NCBI GenBank assembly: GCA_948663505.1
Contig: CAPNAQ010000044.1
Coordinates: forward strand, 1 to 11,847
Length of the DNA stretch: 11,847 nucleotides
Direction: 5' to 3'
From: an uncultured Clostridia bacterium
GTDB lineage: Bacteria; Bacillota; Clostridia; TANB77; CAG-508
Below the pieces are notes generated by a model that saw only the letters and a program-made list of their open reading frames with translations, ran no database searches and was not told the DNA's origin. The position numbers and the translations under genes were made by a program. Below are positions 6,686 to 11,847 of the stretch, piece after piece. Position 1 is the stretch's first letter, and the number at the start of each line of letters is the position of its first letter.

Positions 6686-6904
6686 TTATTTTGCTCTCCA
6701 TGTTATACGACCTCTTGTTAAATCATATGGTGATAATTCTACTTTTACTTTATCACCTGGTAAAATCTTTATATAGTTCATCCTAAGTTTTCCTGATATA
6801 TGTGCTAATATTTGATGTCCATTTTCAAGTTCAACTTTAAAATTTGTATTTGGTAATGCTTCAACAACAACTCCCTCAACTTCTATAACATCCTCTTTTG
6901 CCAA
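6686..6904 (-). CDS. infA: Translation initiation factor IF-1, TTG start
   Basis: IF-1 is a single OB-fold protein that binds the 30S A site during initiation. The 72 residues (MAKEDVIEVEGVVVEALPN ... GRITWRAK) match the family over its whole length, including the central GHQILAHISGKLRMNYIKILPGDKVKVELSPYDL region. The initiation codon is TTG (6902-6904), supported by a perfect AGGAGGG site at 6912-6918 with 7-nt spacing; no in-frame ATG competes at the N-terminus. Two promoter candidates lie upstream (6979-7006 and 7045-7073), so infA probably heads a transcription unit running through to rplQ. Clostridia often carry a small KOW-domain gene between map and infA; none is present in the 154-bp gap here. 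Confidence 0.97.
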   Translation of the reverse strand: MAKEDVIEVEGVVVEALPNTNFKVELENGHQILAHISGKLRMNYIKILPGDKVKVELSPYDLTRGRITWRAK

Positions 6905-6978
6905 AATATATCCCTCCTATAAGAGCAATTTAATATCATCTATCAAATTGTATTAAATTTTTTTGTAAATTAATATTT

Positions 6979-7006
6979 ATTATAGATTTTTTATAATAAA
7001 TATCAA
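6979..7006 (-). promoter_or_regulatory. Proximal promoter candidate for infA, embedded in an inverted repeat
   Basis: On the minus strand TTGATA (7006-7001, five of six consensus positions) and TATAAT (6984-6979, perfect) are spaced 16 nt. The element coincides with a perfect 12-bp inverted repeat, ATATTTATTATA and TATAATAAATAT (6973-6984 with 6992-7003, 7-nt loop). The palindrome could be an operator, or an RNA hairpin in transcripts from the distal promoter. Confidence 0.55.
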
Positions 7007-7044
7007 ATTATGTCAGTTTTTCCCATTTTGATAATAACTTCTAT

Positions 7045-7073
7045 ATTATATATCAAATTTAAAGCATTGTCAA
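7045..7073 (-). promoter_or_regulatory. Consensus sigma-A promoter for infA, overlapping the map 3' end
   Basis: Read on the minus strand, TTGACA (7073-7068) is followed by a 17-nt spacer and TATAAT (7050-7045), a perfect match to the housekeeping consensus. The -35 lies inside the last codons of map (encoding ILTML) and the spacer covers its stop. It points at infA, giving a leader of about 130 nt. This divides the superoperon into a secY-adk-map part and an infA-to-rplQ part with extra promoter strength. Confidence 0.75.
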
Positions 7074-7829
7074 TATTTCTGGCTCTTTTTCTGTAATTAA
7101 AATTGTATTTTCATAATGTGCTGCCATACTACCATCTTCAGTAACTATTGTCCAACCATCATCCAATTGTAATATATTTGGTTTTCCTTGTATTACCATA
7201 GGTTCTATAGCTAATGTCATACCTGGTTCTAATCTTATTCCTCTTCCAGATTTTCCATAATTTGGGATTCCTGGCTCTTCATGCATTTCTTTTCCAATTC
7301 CATGTCCTTGAAATTCTCTAACTACTGAATATCCTTGTGAACGCACATATTCTCCAATTGCATGAGACACATCTCCAATTCTAAATCCTGTTTTAGCATA
7401 TTTTATTCCTTCAAAAAATGCTTGTTTTGTGACATTTACTAATCTTTGATTTTCATTTGATGTATTACCTACTATAAATGTTCTTGCAGCATCACCATTA
7501 AATCCTTGTTTTAGAGCAACTGTATCAATACTTACTATATCTCCATCTTTTAAAATTCTATTTTTTGAAGGAATTCCATGTATAACTTCATCATTTATTG
7601 ATACACATATTGAAGATGGAAATTGTGGTACTCCTTTTATTCCTGGATTATAACCCTTCTCTGCTGGAATTGCTCCTAAATTTCTCATTGTTCTTTCAGC
7701 AATTTGATCCAATTCCCATGTTGAAATTCCTTGTTTTATATGTTTTTCTATCTCCTGATATACAATAGCTACAACTTTACATGCTTCTTTCATTAGTTCA
7801 ATTTCTTTTTTTGATTTTATTGTTACCAT
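7059..7829 (-). CDS. map: Methionine aminopeptidase type I
   Basis: This cytosolic dinuclear metalloenzyme removes the initiator methionine from nascent proteins when the second residue is small. The 256 residues match type Ia enzymes such as E. coli Map, with no zinc-finger extension. All five metal ligands are seen: D102, D113, H176, E209 and E240. The active-site histidines corresponding to E. coli H79 and H178 are H84 and H183. Signature stretches include NGDAARTF (111-118), GHGIGKEMHEEP (175-186) and IEPM (208-211). The start ATG has GAGGAG 6-7 nt upstream, 72 bp after adk. Its last codons contain the -35 box of the promoter for infA. Confidence 0.98.
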   Translation of the reverse strand: MVTIKSKKEIELMKEACKVVAIVYQEIEKHIKQGISTWELDQIAERTMRNLGAIPAEKGYNPGIKGVPQFPSSICVSINDEVIHGIPSKNRILKDGDIVSIDTVALKQGFNGDAARTFIVGNTSNENQRLVNVTKQAFFEGIKYAKTGFRIGDVSHAIGEYVRSQGYSVVREFQGHGIGKEMHEEPGIPNYGKSGRGIRLEPGMTLAIEPMVIQGKPNILQLDDGWTIVTEDGSMAAHYENTILITEKEPEILTML

Positions 7830-7901
7830 TATATCTCCTCACATTTTTATTTATAATTAACTTTTTAAAGATCTTAGAAAACTCTTGCACTCAAACTTAA
7901 A

Positions 7902-8561
7902 TCAACTTAATATTTGGGCTATTTCTTCTGCAACGTCTTTACCTAGTTTATTAATAGATTTACTAACAAGTTCTGTTAATAAATTTCCTTGTTTTTCATA
8001 ATATTCAACTAATGGACTTGTTTGTCTAAAATATGTTTCGATCCTATCTCTGACAGTTTCTTCAGTATCATCAGCTCTTTTTATTAATTTAGAATTACAT
8101 TTATCACAAATTCCTTCAACTTTAGGAGGATTTAAAACTATATTGTATATTGTTCTACATTCTTGATTTGAACATACTCTTCTATTTACAATTCTTTCTA
8201 TAATTTCTTCTTCTGGTGTTATTAAATTAATAACTTTGTCAATTCTTTGACCTTTTTGTGTTAATATTTTATCTAACTCTTCAGCTTGTTTTACTGTTCT
8301 AGGAAATCCATCTAATATAGCTCCTTTTTTAACATCATCTTCTTCTAATCTATTTTTTATAAGTTCTATTGTTACATCATCTGGTACTAAGTTTCCTTTT
8401 GATATATATGAATCTGCTAATTTTCCTAATTCTGTTCCTTCTTTTATATGCTTCCTAAAAATATCTCCTGTTGATATTTGCTTAATTCCTAATTTTTCTT
8501 GTAAAATTTTTGCAACAGTTCCTTTTCCTGTTCCTGGTGCTCCTAACATAATAATAAACAT
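7902..8561 (-). CDS. adk: Adenylate kinase, zinc-lid form
   Basis: Adenylate kinase interconverts ATP + AMP and two ADP. With the start at ATG 8559-8561 the protein has 219 residues. The P-loop is GAPGTGKGT (7-15), the AMP-binding helix includes STGDIFR (30-36), and DGFPRT (84-89) precedes the lid. The lid (about 127-165) carries four cysteines, C130, C135, C152 and C155. The first pair is spaced CX4C rather than the usual CX2C, so zinc binding is likely but the geometry is unusual. The frame continues upstream to an ATG at 8600, adding 13 residues (MNEAKRSERKRLD), but these are the translated end of the intergenic repeat. The internal ATG has AGGAAG at 8571-8576 with 9-nt spacing and fits the family N-terminus, so it is preferred. 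Confidence 0.96.
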   Translation of the reverse strand: MFIIMLGAPGTGKGTVAKILQEKLGIKQISTGDIFRKHIKEGTELGKLADSYISKGNLVPDDVTIELIKNRLEEDDVKKGAILDGFPRTVKQAEELDKILTQKGQRIDKVINLITPEEEIIERIVNRRVCSNQECRTIYNIVLNPPKVEGICDKCNSKLIKRADDTEETVRDRIETYFRQTSPLVEYYEKQGNLLTELVSKSINKLGKDVAEEIAQILS

Positions 8562-8572
8562 ATCTAATCTCT

Positions 8573-8706
8573 TCCTTTCACTTCGCTTCGCTTCGTTCAT
8601 CGTCTTCCAAAGTTTTTTTCTAAAACTTTGGCTGCCAAATCTTTGTCTCTGAAGCCTTTTCGCTTCGCTACGTTCATCGTCATCTAAACATTTTTTCGAA
8701 AGATTA
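8573..8706 (-). repeat. Hairpin repeat array between secY and adk (77-bp period, two units, one decayed)
   Basis: In the transcription direction this has the same plan as the arrays before rplQ and rplR: GATGACGATGAACG, GNGAAGCGAA run, AAAAGGCTTCAGAG, GATTTGGCAG, hairpin, GACGATGAACG, and the end GAAGTGAAAGGA that forms the adk ribosome binding site. The unit nearest adk has a different and longer stem, CCAAAGTTTT paired with AAAACTTTGG (8607-8631), so pairing is kept while sequence changes. The distal unit's stem (around 8686-8705) is largely lost. The rest of the gap, 8707-8809, is AT-rich with no gene seen. Confidence 0.85.
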
Positions 8707-8809
8707 CTAAAATTAATATTATAATAATCTTTATAATATTTACTAATTTACTAAAATGAATATAAGACAAAATATATATGCCTCTATATTAATAAATATT
8801 ATAAAAATC

Positions 8810-8838
8810 ATTATAGGGTGATATGAATAATATGTCTC
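8810..8838 (-). promoter_or_regulatory. Putative promoter for adk-map inside the post-secY hairpin
   Basis: On the minus strand GAGACA (8838-8833, four of six) and TATAAT (8815-8810, perfect) are spaced exactly 17 nt. The -35 and spacer coincide with the hairpin at 8816-8847. A promoter here would let adk and map be expressed independently of secY, with a leader containing the repeat array. The AT richness makes a chance -10 match plausible. Confidence 0.35.
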
Positions 8839-8847
8839 ATATCGCCC
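8816..8847 (-). terminator. Stable hairpin immediately after secY, possible partial terminator
   Basis: On the minus strand GGGCGATATGA (8847-8837) pairs with TCATATCACCC (8826-8816) over 11 bp with one wobble, around a 10-nt loop. It is by far the most stable intergenic hairpin here and begins 14 nt after the secY stop. The following sequence is TATAATGATTTTTATAAT, so the T run is delayed by 8 nt and termination may be inefficient. It may alternatively protect or process the mRNA end of the secY segment. Confidence 0.5.
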
Positions 8848-8861
8848 CCACAATTTATATA

Positions 8862-10181
8862 TTATTCTAAAAATCCTTTATAATGTCTCATTACTAATTG
8901 TGATTCCAATTGTTGAACTGTTTCTAATGCTACACCTACAACAATTAATATTGATGTACCACCAAATGCTATATTTAAGCTTGTAAATCTTAAAAGCATT
9001 GGTAATATAGCTATTACTGCTAAGAAAAATCCACCAAATATTGTTAGTTTAGATATTATTGATGATAAATAATCTGTTGTTGGTTTTCCTGCTCTTATTC
9101 CTGGTATAAATCCACCATTTTTCTTAATGTTGTTTGATACTTCTGCTGGATTAAATGTAGCATAAGTATAGAAAAATGTAAATGCCATAATTAATACTAA
9201 ATATACAATAGCATTACCTATAGAATAACCTATTCCTACACTTGAAGATGATGTAGCTATTGAAAATTTATACAATCCTGCTAAAAATCCTGTTTGACTA
9301 GCAATATCATTTACAAATATTTGTATTATCATTGCTGGAAATGTTAAAAATGATGATGCAAATATTATTGGCATAACTCCTGCCATAGCTAATTTAAGTG
9401 GTATATGTGTACTTTGTGCTCCAACCATTTTTCTTCCAACTACTTTTTTAGAATATTGAACTGGTATTCTTCTTTCTGCTTGTTGTACAAAAATAACCCC
9501 TGAAACTAATATTATAGCTCCTATAATTATTCCTATAGACACTAATAATCCTGTTGTACTAAATCCATCACCAGTAATCATTAAATTCCATAATGTTGTT
9601 ATAAAACTTGGTAGTCCTGAAATTATACCAACAAAAATTATCATTGAAATTCCATTCCCAATTCCCTTATTTGTGATTTCATCTCCAAGCCACATCAAAA
9701 TTGATGTTCCTGCTACTAATGAAATTACAACTAATGCTCCTGTTAAAAATTCAGTATTAATAAAAATTCCAGAATTTCTATAAGATACAAATAAACCTAT
9801 AGCTTCAATTAAAGCTAAAACTAATGTTAGCATTTTTGTATATTTATTAATTTTCTTTCTTCCTTCTTCTCCTCCTTCTTTAGTTAATCTCTCTAAAGAT
9901 GGTATTATCATTCCTAATAATTGAATAACAATTGATGCTGTTATATATGGACTAATTGACATTGCAAAAACAGAAAATCTCGAAAATGCTCCTCCTGAAA
10001 TCATATCTATCAATCCTGATATTCCATTACCTGAATTCATTGCTTCACTTAATGTTATACTATTAACCCCTGGTACTGTTATATAACATCCTAATCTAAA
10101 AACAACTATTAATAGTAGTGTATATAATATTCTTTTTCTTACATCAGGTGTCTTTAATGCATTTTTGATTGTTTTAAACAA
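8862..10181 (-). CDS. secY: Protein translocase subunit SecY, TTG start coupled to rplO
   Basis: SecY is the ten-helix channel of the SecYEG translocon in the cytoplasmic membrane. The 439-residue product has the family start (FKTIKNALKTPDVRKRILYT), the hydrophobic segments expected for ten helices, the plug region after helix 1 (SGNGISGLIDMISGGAFSRF), the cytosolic TKEGGEEGRKKINKYT loop (about 100-115), and the C5 loop NPAEVSNNIKKNGGFIPGIRAG (about 343-364), which contacts SecA and ribosomes. C5 has IRAG where many homologues have IRPG. The initiation codon is TTG (10179-10181), directly abutting the rplO stop TAG. The Shine-Dalgarno GAGGTG (10188-10193) lies inside the last rplO codons, so translation is almost certainly coupled. 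Confidence 0.97.
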   Translation of the reverse strand: MFKTIKNALKTPDVRKRILYTLLLIVVFRLGCYITVPGVNSITLSEAMNSGNGISGLIDMISGGAFSRFSVFAMSISPYITASIVIQLLGMIIPSLERLTKEGGEEGRKKINKYTKMLTLVLALIEAIGLFVSYRNSGIFINTEFLTGALVVISLVAGTSILMWLGDEITNKGIGNGISMIIFVGIISGLPSFITTLWNLMITGDGFSTTGLLVSIGIIIGAIILVSGVIFVQQAERRIPVQYSKKVVGRKMVGAQSTHIPLKLAMAGVMPIIFASSFLTFPAMIIQIFVNDIASQTGFLAGLYKFSIATSSSSVGIGYSIGNAIVYLVLIMAFTFFYTYATFNPAEVSNNIKKNGGFIPGIRAGKPTTDYLSSIISKLTIFGGFFLAVIAILPMLLRFTSLNIAFGGTSILIVVGVALETVQQLESQLVMRHYKGFLE

Positions 10182-10616
10182 CTAAATCACCTCAGCCTTT
10201 CCGCCTAAAGCTTCAATCTTCTCTTTTGCTGCTGCAGTAAATCTTATAGCTTTAACGTTTAATTTTTTCTCTAAGTTTCCTGTTGCTAATATTACTATTC
10301 CATCATTAACTTTGTTTATTATTTTATCAGCAATTAAAGTTTCTGCTGTAACATCATTTACTGTTGATTTGTTTAACATTGTTAGTGTTACTTCTGTGTA
10401 ATTTTTAGCATGAATATTAGTGAATCCTCTTTTTGGTAATCTTCTATATAATGGTGTTTGACCACCTTCAAATCCTCTTCTTACTCCTCCGCCTGATCTT
10501 GCTTTTTGTCCTTTATGTCCTTTTCCTGATGTTTTTCCAATTCCAGAACCAATTCCACGTCCTACTCTTCTTCTTGAAACTTTACTTTCTTTAGGTTTTA
10601 ATTCTCCTAATTTCAT
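10182..10616 (-). CDS. rplO: 50S ribosomal protein uL15
   Basis: L15 is a late-assembly 23S rRNA-binding protein. The 144 residues show the complete family pattern: MKLGELKPKESKVSRRRVGRG, the long glycine/arginine/lysine-rich extension (about 17-50, including GKTSGKGHKGQKARSGG), FEGGQTPLYRRLPKRGF (49-65) and a globular C-terminal domain ending FTAAAKEKIEALGGKAEVI. The start ATG has AAGGAGGTG about 10 nt upstream. Its stop TAG touches the secY start codon and its last codons encode the secY ribosome binding site. Normally rpmD (L30) precedes it; here only a 130-bp non-coding gap separates it from rpsE. Confidence 0.98.
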   Translation of the reverse strand: MKLGELKPKESKVSRRRVGRGIGSGIGKTSGKGHKGQKARSGGGVRRGFEGGQTPLYRRLPKRGFTNIHAKNYTEVTLTMLNKSTVNDVTAETLIADKIINKVNDGIVILATGNLEKKLNVKAIRFTAAAKEKIEALGGKAEVI

Positions 10617-10656
10617 TTATGTTTGCACCTCCTTAAAATTTAATTCTTAAATTTTA

Positions 10657-10677
10657 GATGTCAGATGTCAGATGTCA
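10657..10677. repeat. Three tandem copies of the heptamer GATGTCA in the rpsE-rplO gap
   Basis: GATGTCA occurs three times head to tail at 10657-10663, 10664-10670 and 10671-10677; on the transcribed strand it reads TGACATC. It lies exactly where rpmD is expected in most Firmicutes. The 130-bp gap (10617-10746) has stops in the frames examined and no L30-like peptide. The repeat could be slippage in a decaying intergenic region. Confidence 0.8.
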
Positions 10678-10746
10678 AATGCAAGATATCTTAAAATTCC
10701 ATTTATTAATTTCTACTTCATTGACTTCCTTTTTACCGACCTCTAC

Positions 10747-11232
10747 TTATAATATTTCTTCTACTTTTTTGCCTCTTTTTTTAGCTACTTGTTCAACTGT
10801 TTGCATAGATTTTAATCCTTCAATTGTAGCATAAACAACATTTCTTGGATTATTTGTTCCAATAACTTTTGTTCTTATATTTTTATATCCTGCAAGCTCT
10901 AAAACTGGTCTAACACTTCCTCCTGCTATTAATCCAGTACCCTTATCAGCTGGTTTTAATAAAACTTTTGCACTACCAAATTTTCCTACATATTCATGTG
11001 GTACAGTTGTATCAACTACTGGAACCTCTACTAAATTCTTTTTAGCTTCTTGAATAGCTTTTTTTATTGCGTCTGGAACTTCTGAAGCTTTACCATTACC
11101 AACACCAATATGTCCATTTTCATCACCTACTACAACAACTGCACTAAATCTAAATGTTCTACCACCTTTTACAACCTTTGCAACTCTGTTTATGGCAACT
11201 ACTTTTTCTTTTAATTCGCTTTTTTCTTCCAT
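10747..11232 (-). CDS. rpsE: 30S ribosomal protein uS5
   Basis: S5 is a small-subunit protein important for decoding accuracy and mRNA unwinding. The 161-residue product has the N-terminal double-stranded-RNA-binding-like domain with the spectinomycin-associated loop VKGGRTFRFS (21-30), VVVGDENGHIGVGNGKASEVPDAI (33-56), and the C-terminal domain with KGTGLIAGGSVRPVLELAG (97-115) and GTNNPRNVVYATIEGL (125-140). The loop has none of the deletions typical of spectinomycin resistance. The start ATG at 11230-11232 has GGGAGG and AAGG purine runs upstream. It is 101 bp downstream of rplR, with a long palindrome between them. Confidence 0.98.
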   Translation of the reverse strand: MEEKSELKEKVVAINRVAKVVKGGRTFRFSAVVVVGDENGHIGVGNGKASEVPDAIKKAIQEAKKNLVEVPVVDTTVPHEYVGKFGSAKVLLKPADKGTGLIAGGSVRPVLELAGYKNIRTKVIGTNNPRNVVYATIEGLKSMQTVEQVAKKRGKKVEEIL

Positions 11233-11295
11233 CAGTTTTCCTTTCCTCCCATCTTTTTATATTCATAAAATTTTTTCTTAATTCACAACAGTTTT

Positions 11296-11336
11296 TAATG
11301 TATATAAAAAATATTAATATTTTTTTGTATACATTA
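11296..11336 (-). other. Long imperfect palindrome spanning the rplR stop codon
   Basis: TAATGTATA (11296-11304) pairs with TATACATTA (11328-11336), and between them AAAAAATATT pairs with AATATTTTTT, giving 9 + 10 bp broken by a small bulge over 41 nt. On the transcribed strand the rplR stop codon TAA is the first three bases of the stem. It is not followed by a T run, so it is not a normal terminator. It may be a pause, processing or mRNA-stability element. All but two pairs are A-T, so stability is modest. Confidence 0.5.
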
Positions 11337-11693
11337 GAACTGTAATCCGCCTTCTCTTGCAGCTTCTGCTAATTCTTTTATTACTCCATGATATATGTAT
11401 CCACCACGATCGAAAACTACAGCTTTTATATTTTTTTCTATTGCTTTTTTAGCTATCATTGTTCCAACCTCTTTTGCAGCTTCTTTGTTTGCATGTTTTG
11501 TTTTTATATCTTTATCTAATGTTGAACAACTTACTAATGTTTTTCTAGATTCATCATCAATTATTTGTACATACAAGTTACTATTACTTCTAAATACACA
11601 TAATCTTGGTCTTTCACTTGTACCAGATATTTTTCTTCTTACTCTTAGATGTCTTCTTGTTCTTTTCATCTTTCTATCTGTCATTTTAATCAT
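11334..11693 (-). CDS. rplR: 50S ribosomal protein uL18
   Basis: L18 binds 5S rRNA and anchors it to the large subunit. The 119 residues contain the basic N-terminus (RKMKRTRRHLRVRRKISGT), the signature RPRLCVFRSNSNLYVQIIDD (28-47), an ATP-independent alpha/beta core (TLDKDIKTKHANKEAAKEVG), and the family C-terminus FDRGGYIYHGVIKELAEAAREGGLQF (94-119). The ATG at 11691-11693 is chosen because a perfect AGGAGG (11702-11707) lies 8 nt upstream; a second ATG at codon 4 is closer and less well spaced. It is the first gene in the window. The repeat array at 11708-11847 runs directly into its Shine-Dalgarno site. Confidence 0.97.
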   Translation of the reverse strand: MIKMTDRKMKRTRRHLRVRRKISGTSERPRLCVFRSNSNLYVQIIDDESRKTLVSCSTLDKDIKTKHANKEAAKEVGTMIAKKAIEKNIKAVVFDRGGYIYHGVIKELAEAAREGGLQF

Positions 11694-11707
11694 TTTTTAT
11701 TCCTCCT

Positions 11708-11847
11708 TTCACTTCGCTTCGCTCCGTTCATCGTCATCTAAAAATTTCTTCGAAATTTTCATCTGCCAAATCTCTTCTTTGGAGCCTTTTCGCTTCGCTC
11801 CGTTCATCGTCATCTAAAAATTTCTTCGAAATTTTCATCTGCCAAAT
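11708..11847 (-). repeat. Tandem hairpin repeat array upstream of rplR (76-bp period), open at the window edge
   Basis: Nearly two units with a 76-bp period are visible, and the array may continue outside the window. Where they overlap, the copies are identical over more than 50 bp (compare 11716-11771 with 11792-11847). In the transcription direction each has GATTTGGCAG, a hairpin AAAATTTC-GAA-GAAATTTT (11741-11759 and 11817-11835), AGATGACGATGAACG, GAGCGAAGCGAA and AAAAGGCTCCAAAG. The last unit ends GAAGTGAAAGGAGG, so the Shine-Dalgarno of rplR is contiguous with the repeat end, as in the adk array. Confidence 0.9.

Noticed and set aside
6905..7058. A small KOW-domain RNA-binding gene, as often found between map and infA in Clostridia
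   Set aside because: The gap is 154 bp, consists of promoters and AT-rich inverted repeats, and has no ribosome binding site with a matching frame.
10617..10746. A decayed rpmD between rpsE and rplO
   Set aside because: No L30-like residues could be recognised in the gap; it looks like plain intergenic DNA with heptamer repeats.
11708..11847. Small peptides encoded by the repeat (for example MKISKKFLDDDERSEAK ending at the rplR ribosome binding site)
   Set aside because: Unit lengths (76, 77, 86 bp) are not multiples of three, and the matching frame in the rplQ array is interrupted by stops, so no reading frame is conserved across copies.

Overview
The window is a low-GC, AT-rich stretch of the ribosomal-protein/housekeeping superoperon of a Firmicutes-like bacterium. 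Clostridia is the best guess, from gene order, Shine-Dalgarno (SD) sites such as AGGAGG, the zinc-binding forms of S4, L36 and adenylate kinase, and very A/T-biased codon use. No species is claimed. Every supported gene lies on the minus strand, so transcription runs from high to low coordinates: rplR (L18), rpsE (S5), rplO (L15), secY, adk, map, infA (IF-1), rpmJ (L36), rpsM (S13), rpsK (S11), rpsD (S4), rpoA, rplQ (L17), a terminator, a short orphan gene resembling a truncated glycosyltransferase, and priA, which runs off the left edge.

Layout. 11847-8862 is the end of the spc block (L18, S5, L15, SecY); rpmD (L30) is absent from its usual place between rpsE and rplO. 8561-7059 carries adk and map. 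A perfect consensus sigma-A promoter (TTGACA, 17 nt, TATAAT) overlaps the last codons of map, and a second good promoter lies behind it; both point at infA. 6904-2738 is infA-rpmJ followed by the alpha block (S13, S11, S4, alpha, L17), ending in a clear intrinsic terminator at 2693-2724. 2610-1 holds the orphan gene and priA.

The genes form one functional unit: ribosomal proteins, translation initiation, N-terminal methionine removal, the RNA polymerase alpha subunit, the Sec channel and adenylate supply, all growth-rate-linked. rpsD lies in the alpha block, as in E. coli and unlike B. subtilis. Two intergenic stretches in this block, before rpsM and before rpsK, can fold into elaborate structures with alternative pairings and are candidate autoregulatory leaders.

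The most unusual feature is a family of oriented, tandem, hairpin-bearing repeats (76-86 bp units) in three intergenic gaps of the same operon: before rplR, before adk and before rplQ. All copies have the same orientation relative to transcription and each array runs directly into the Shine-Dalgarno site of the next gene. The variable stem differs in sequence between arrays but stays base-paired, while the flanking GATGAACG and GATTTGGCAG blocks are constant. Unit lengths are not multiples of three, so a conserved protein is unlikely. Three genes (secY, infA, rplQ) appear to start with TTG.
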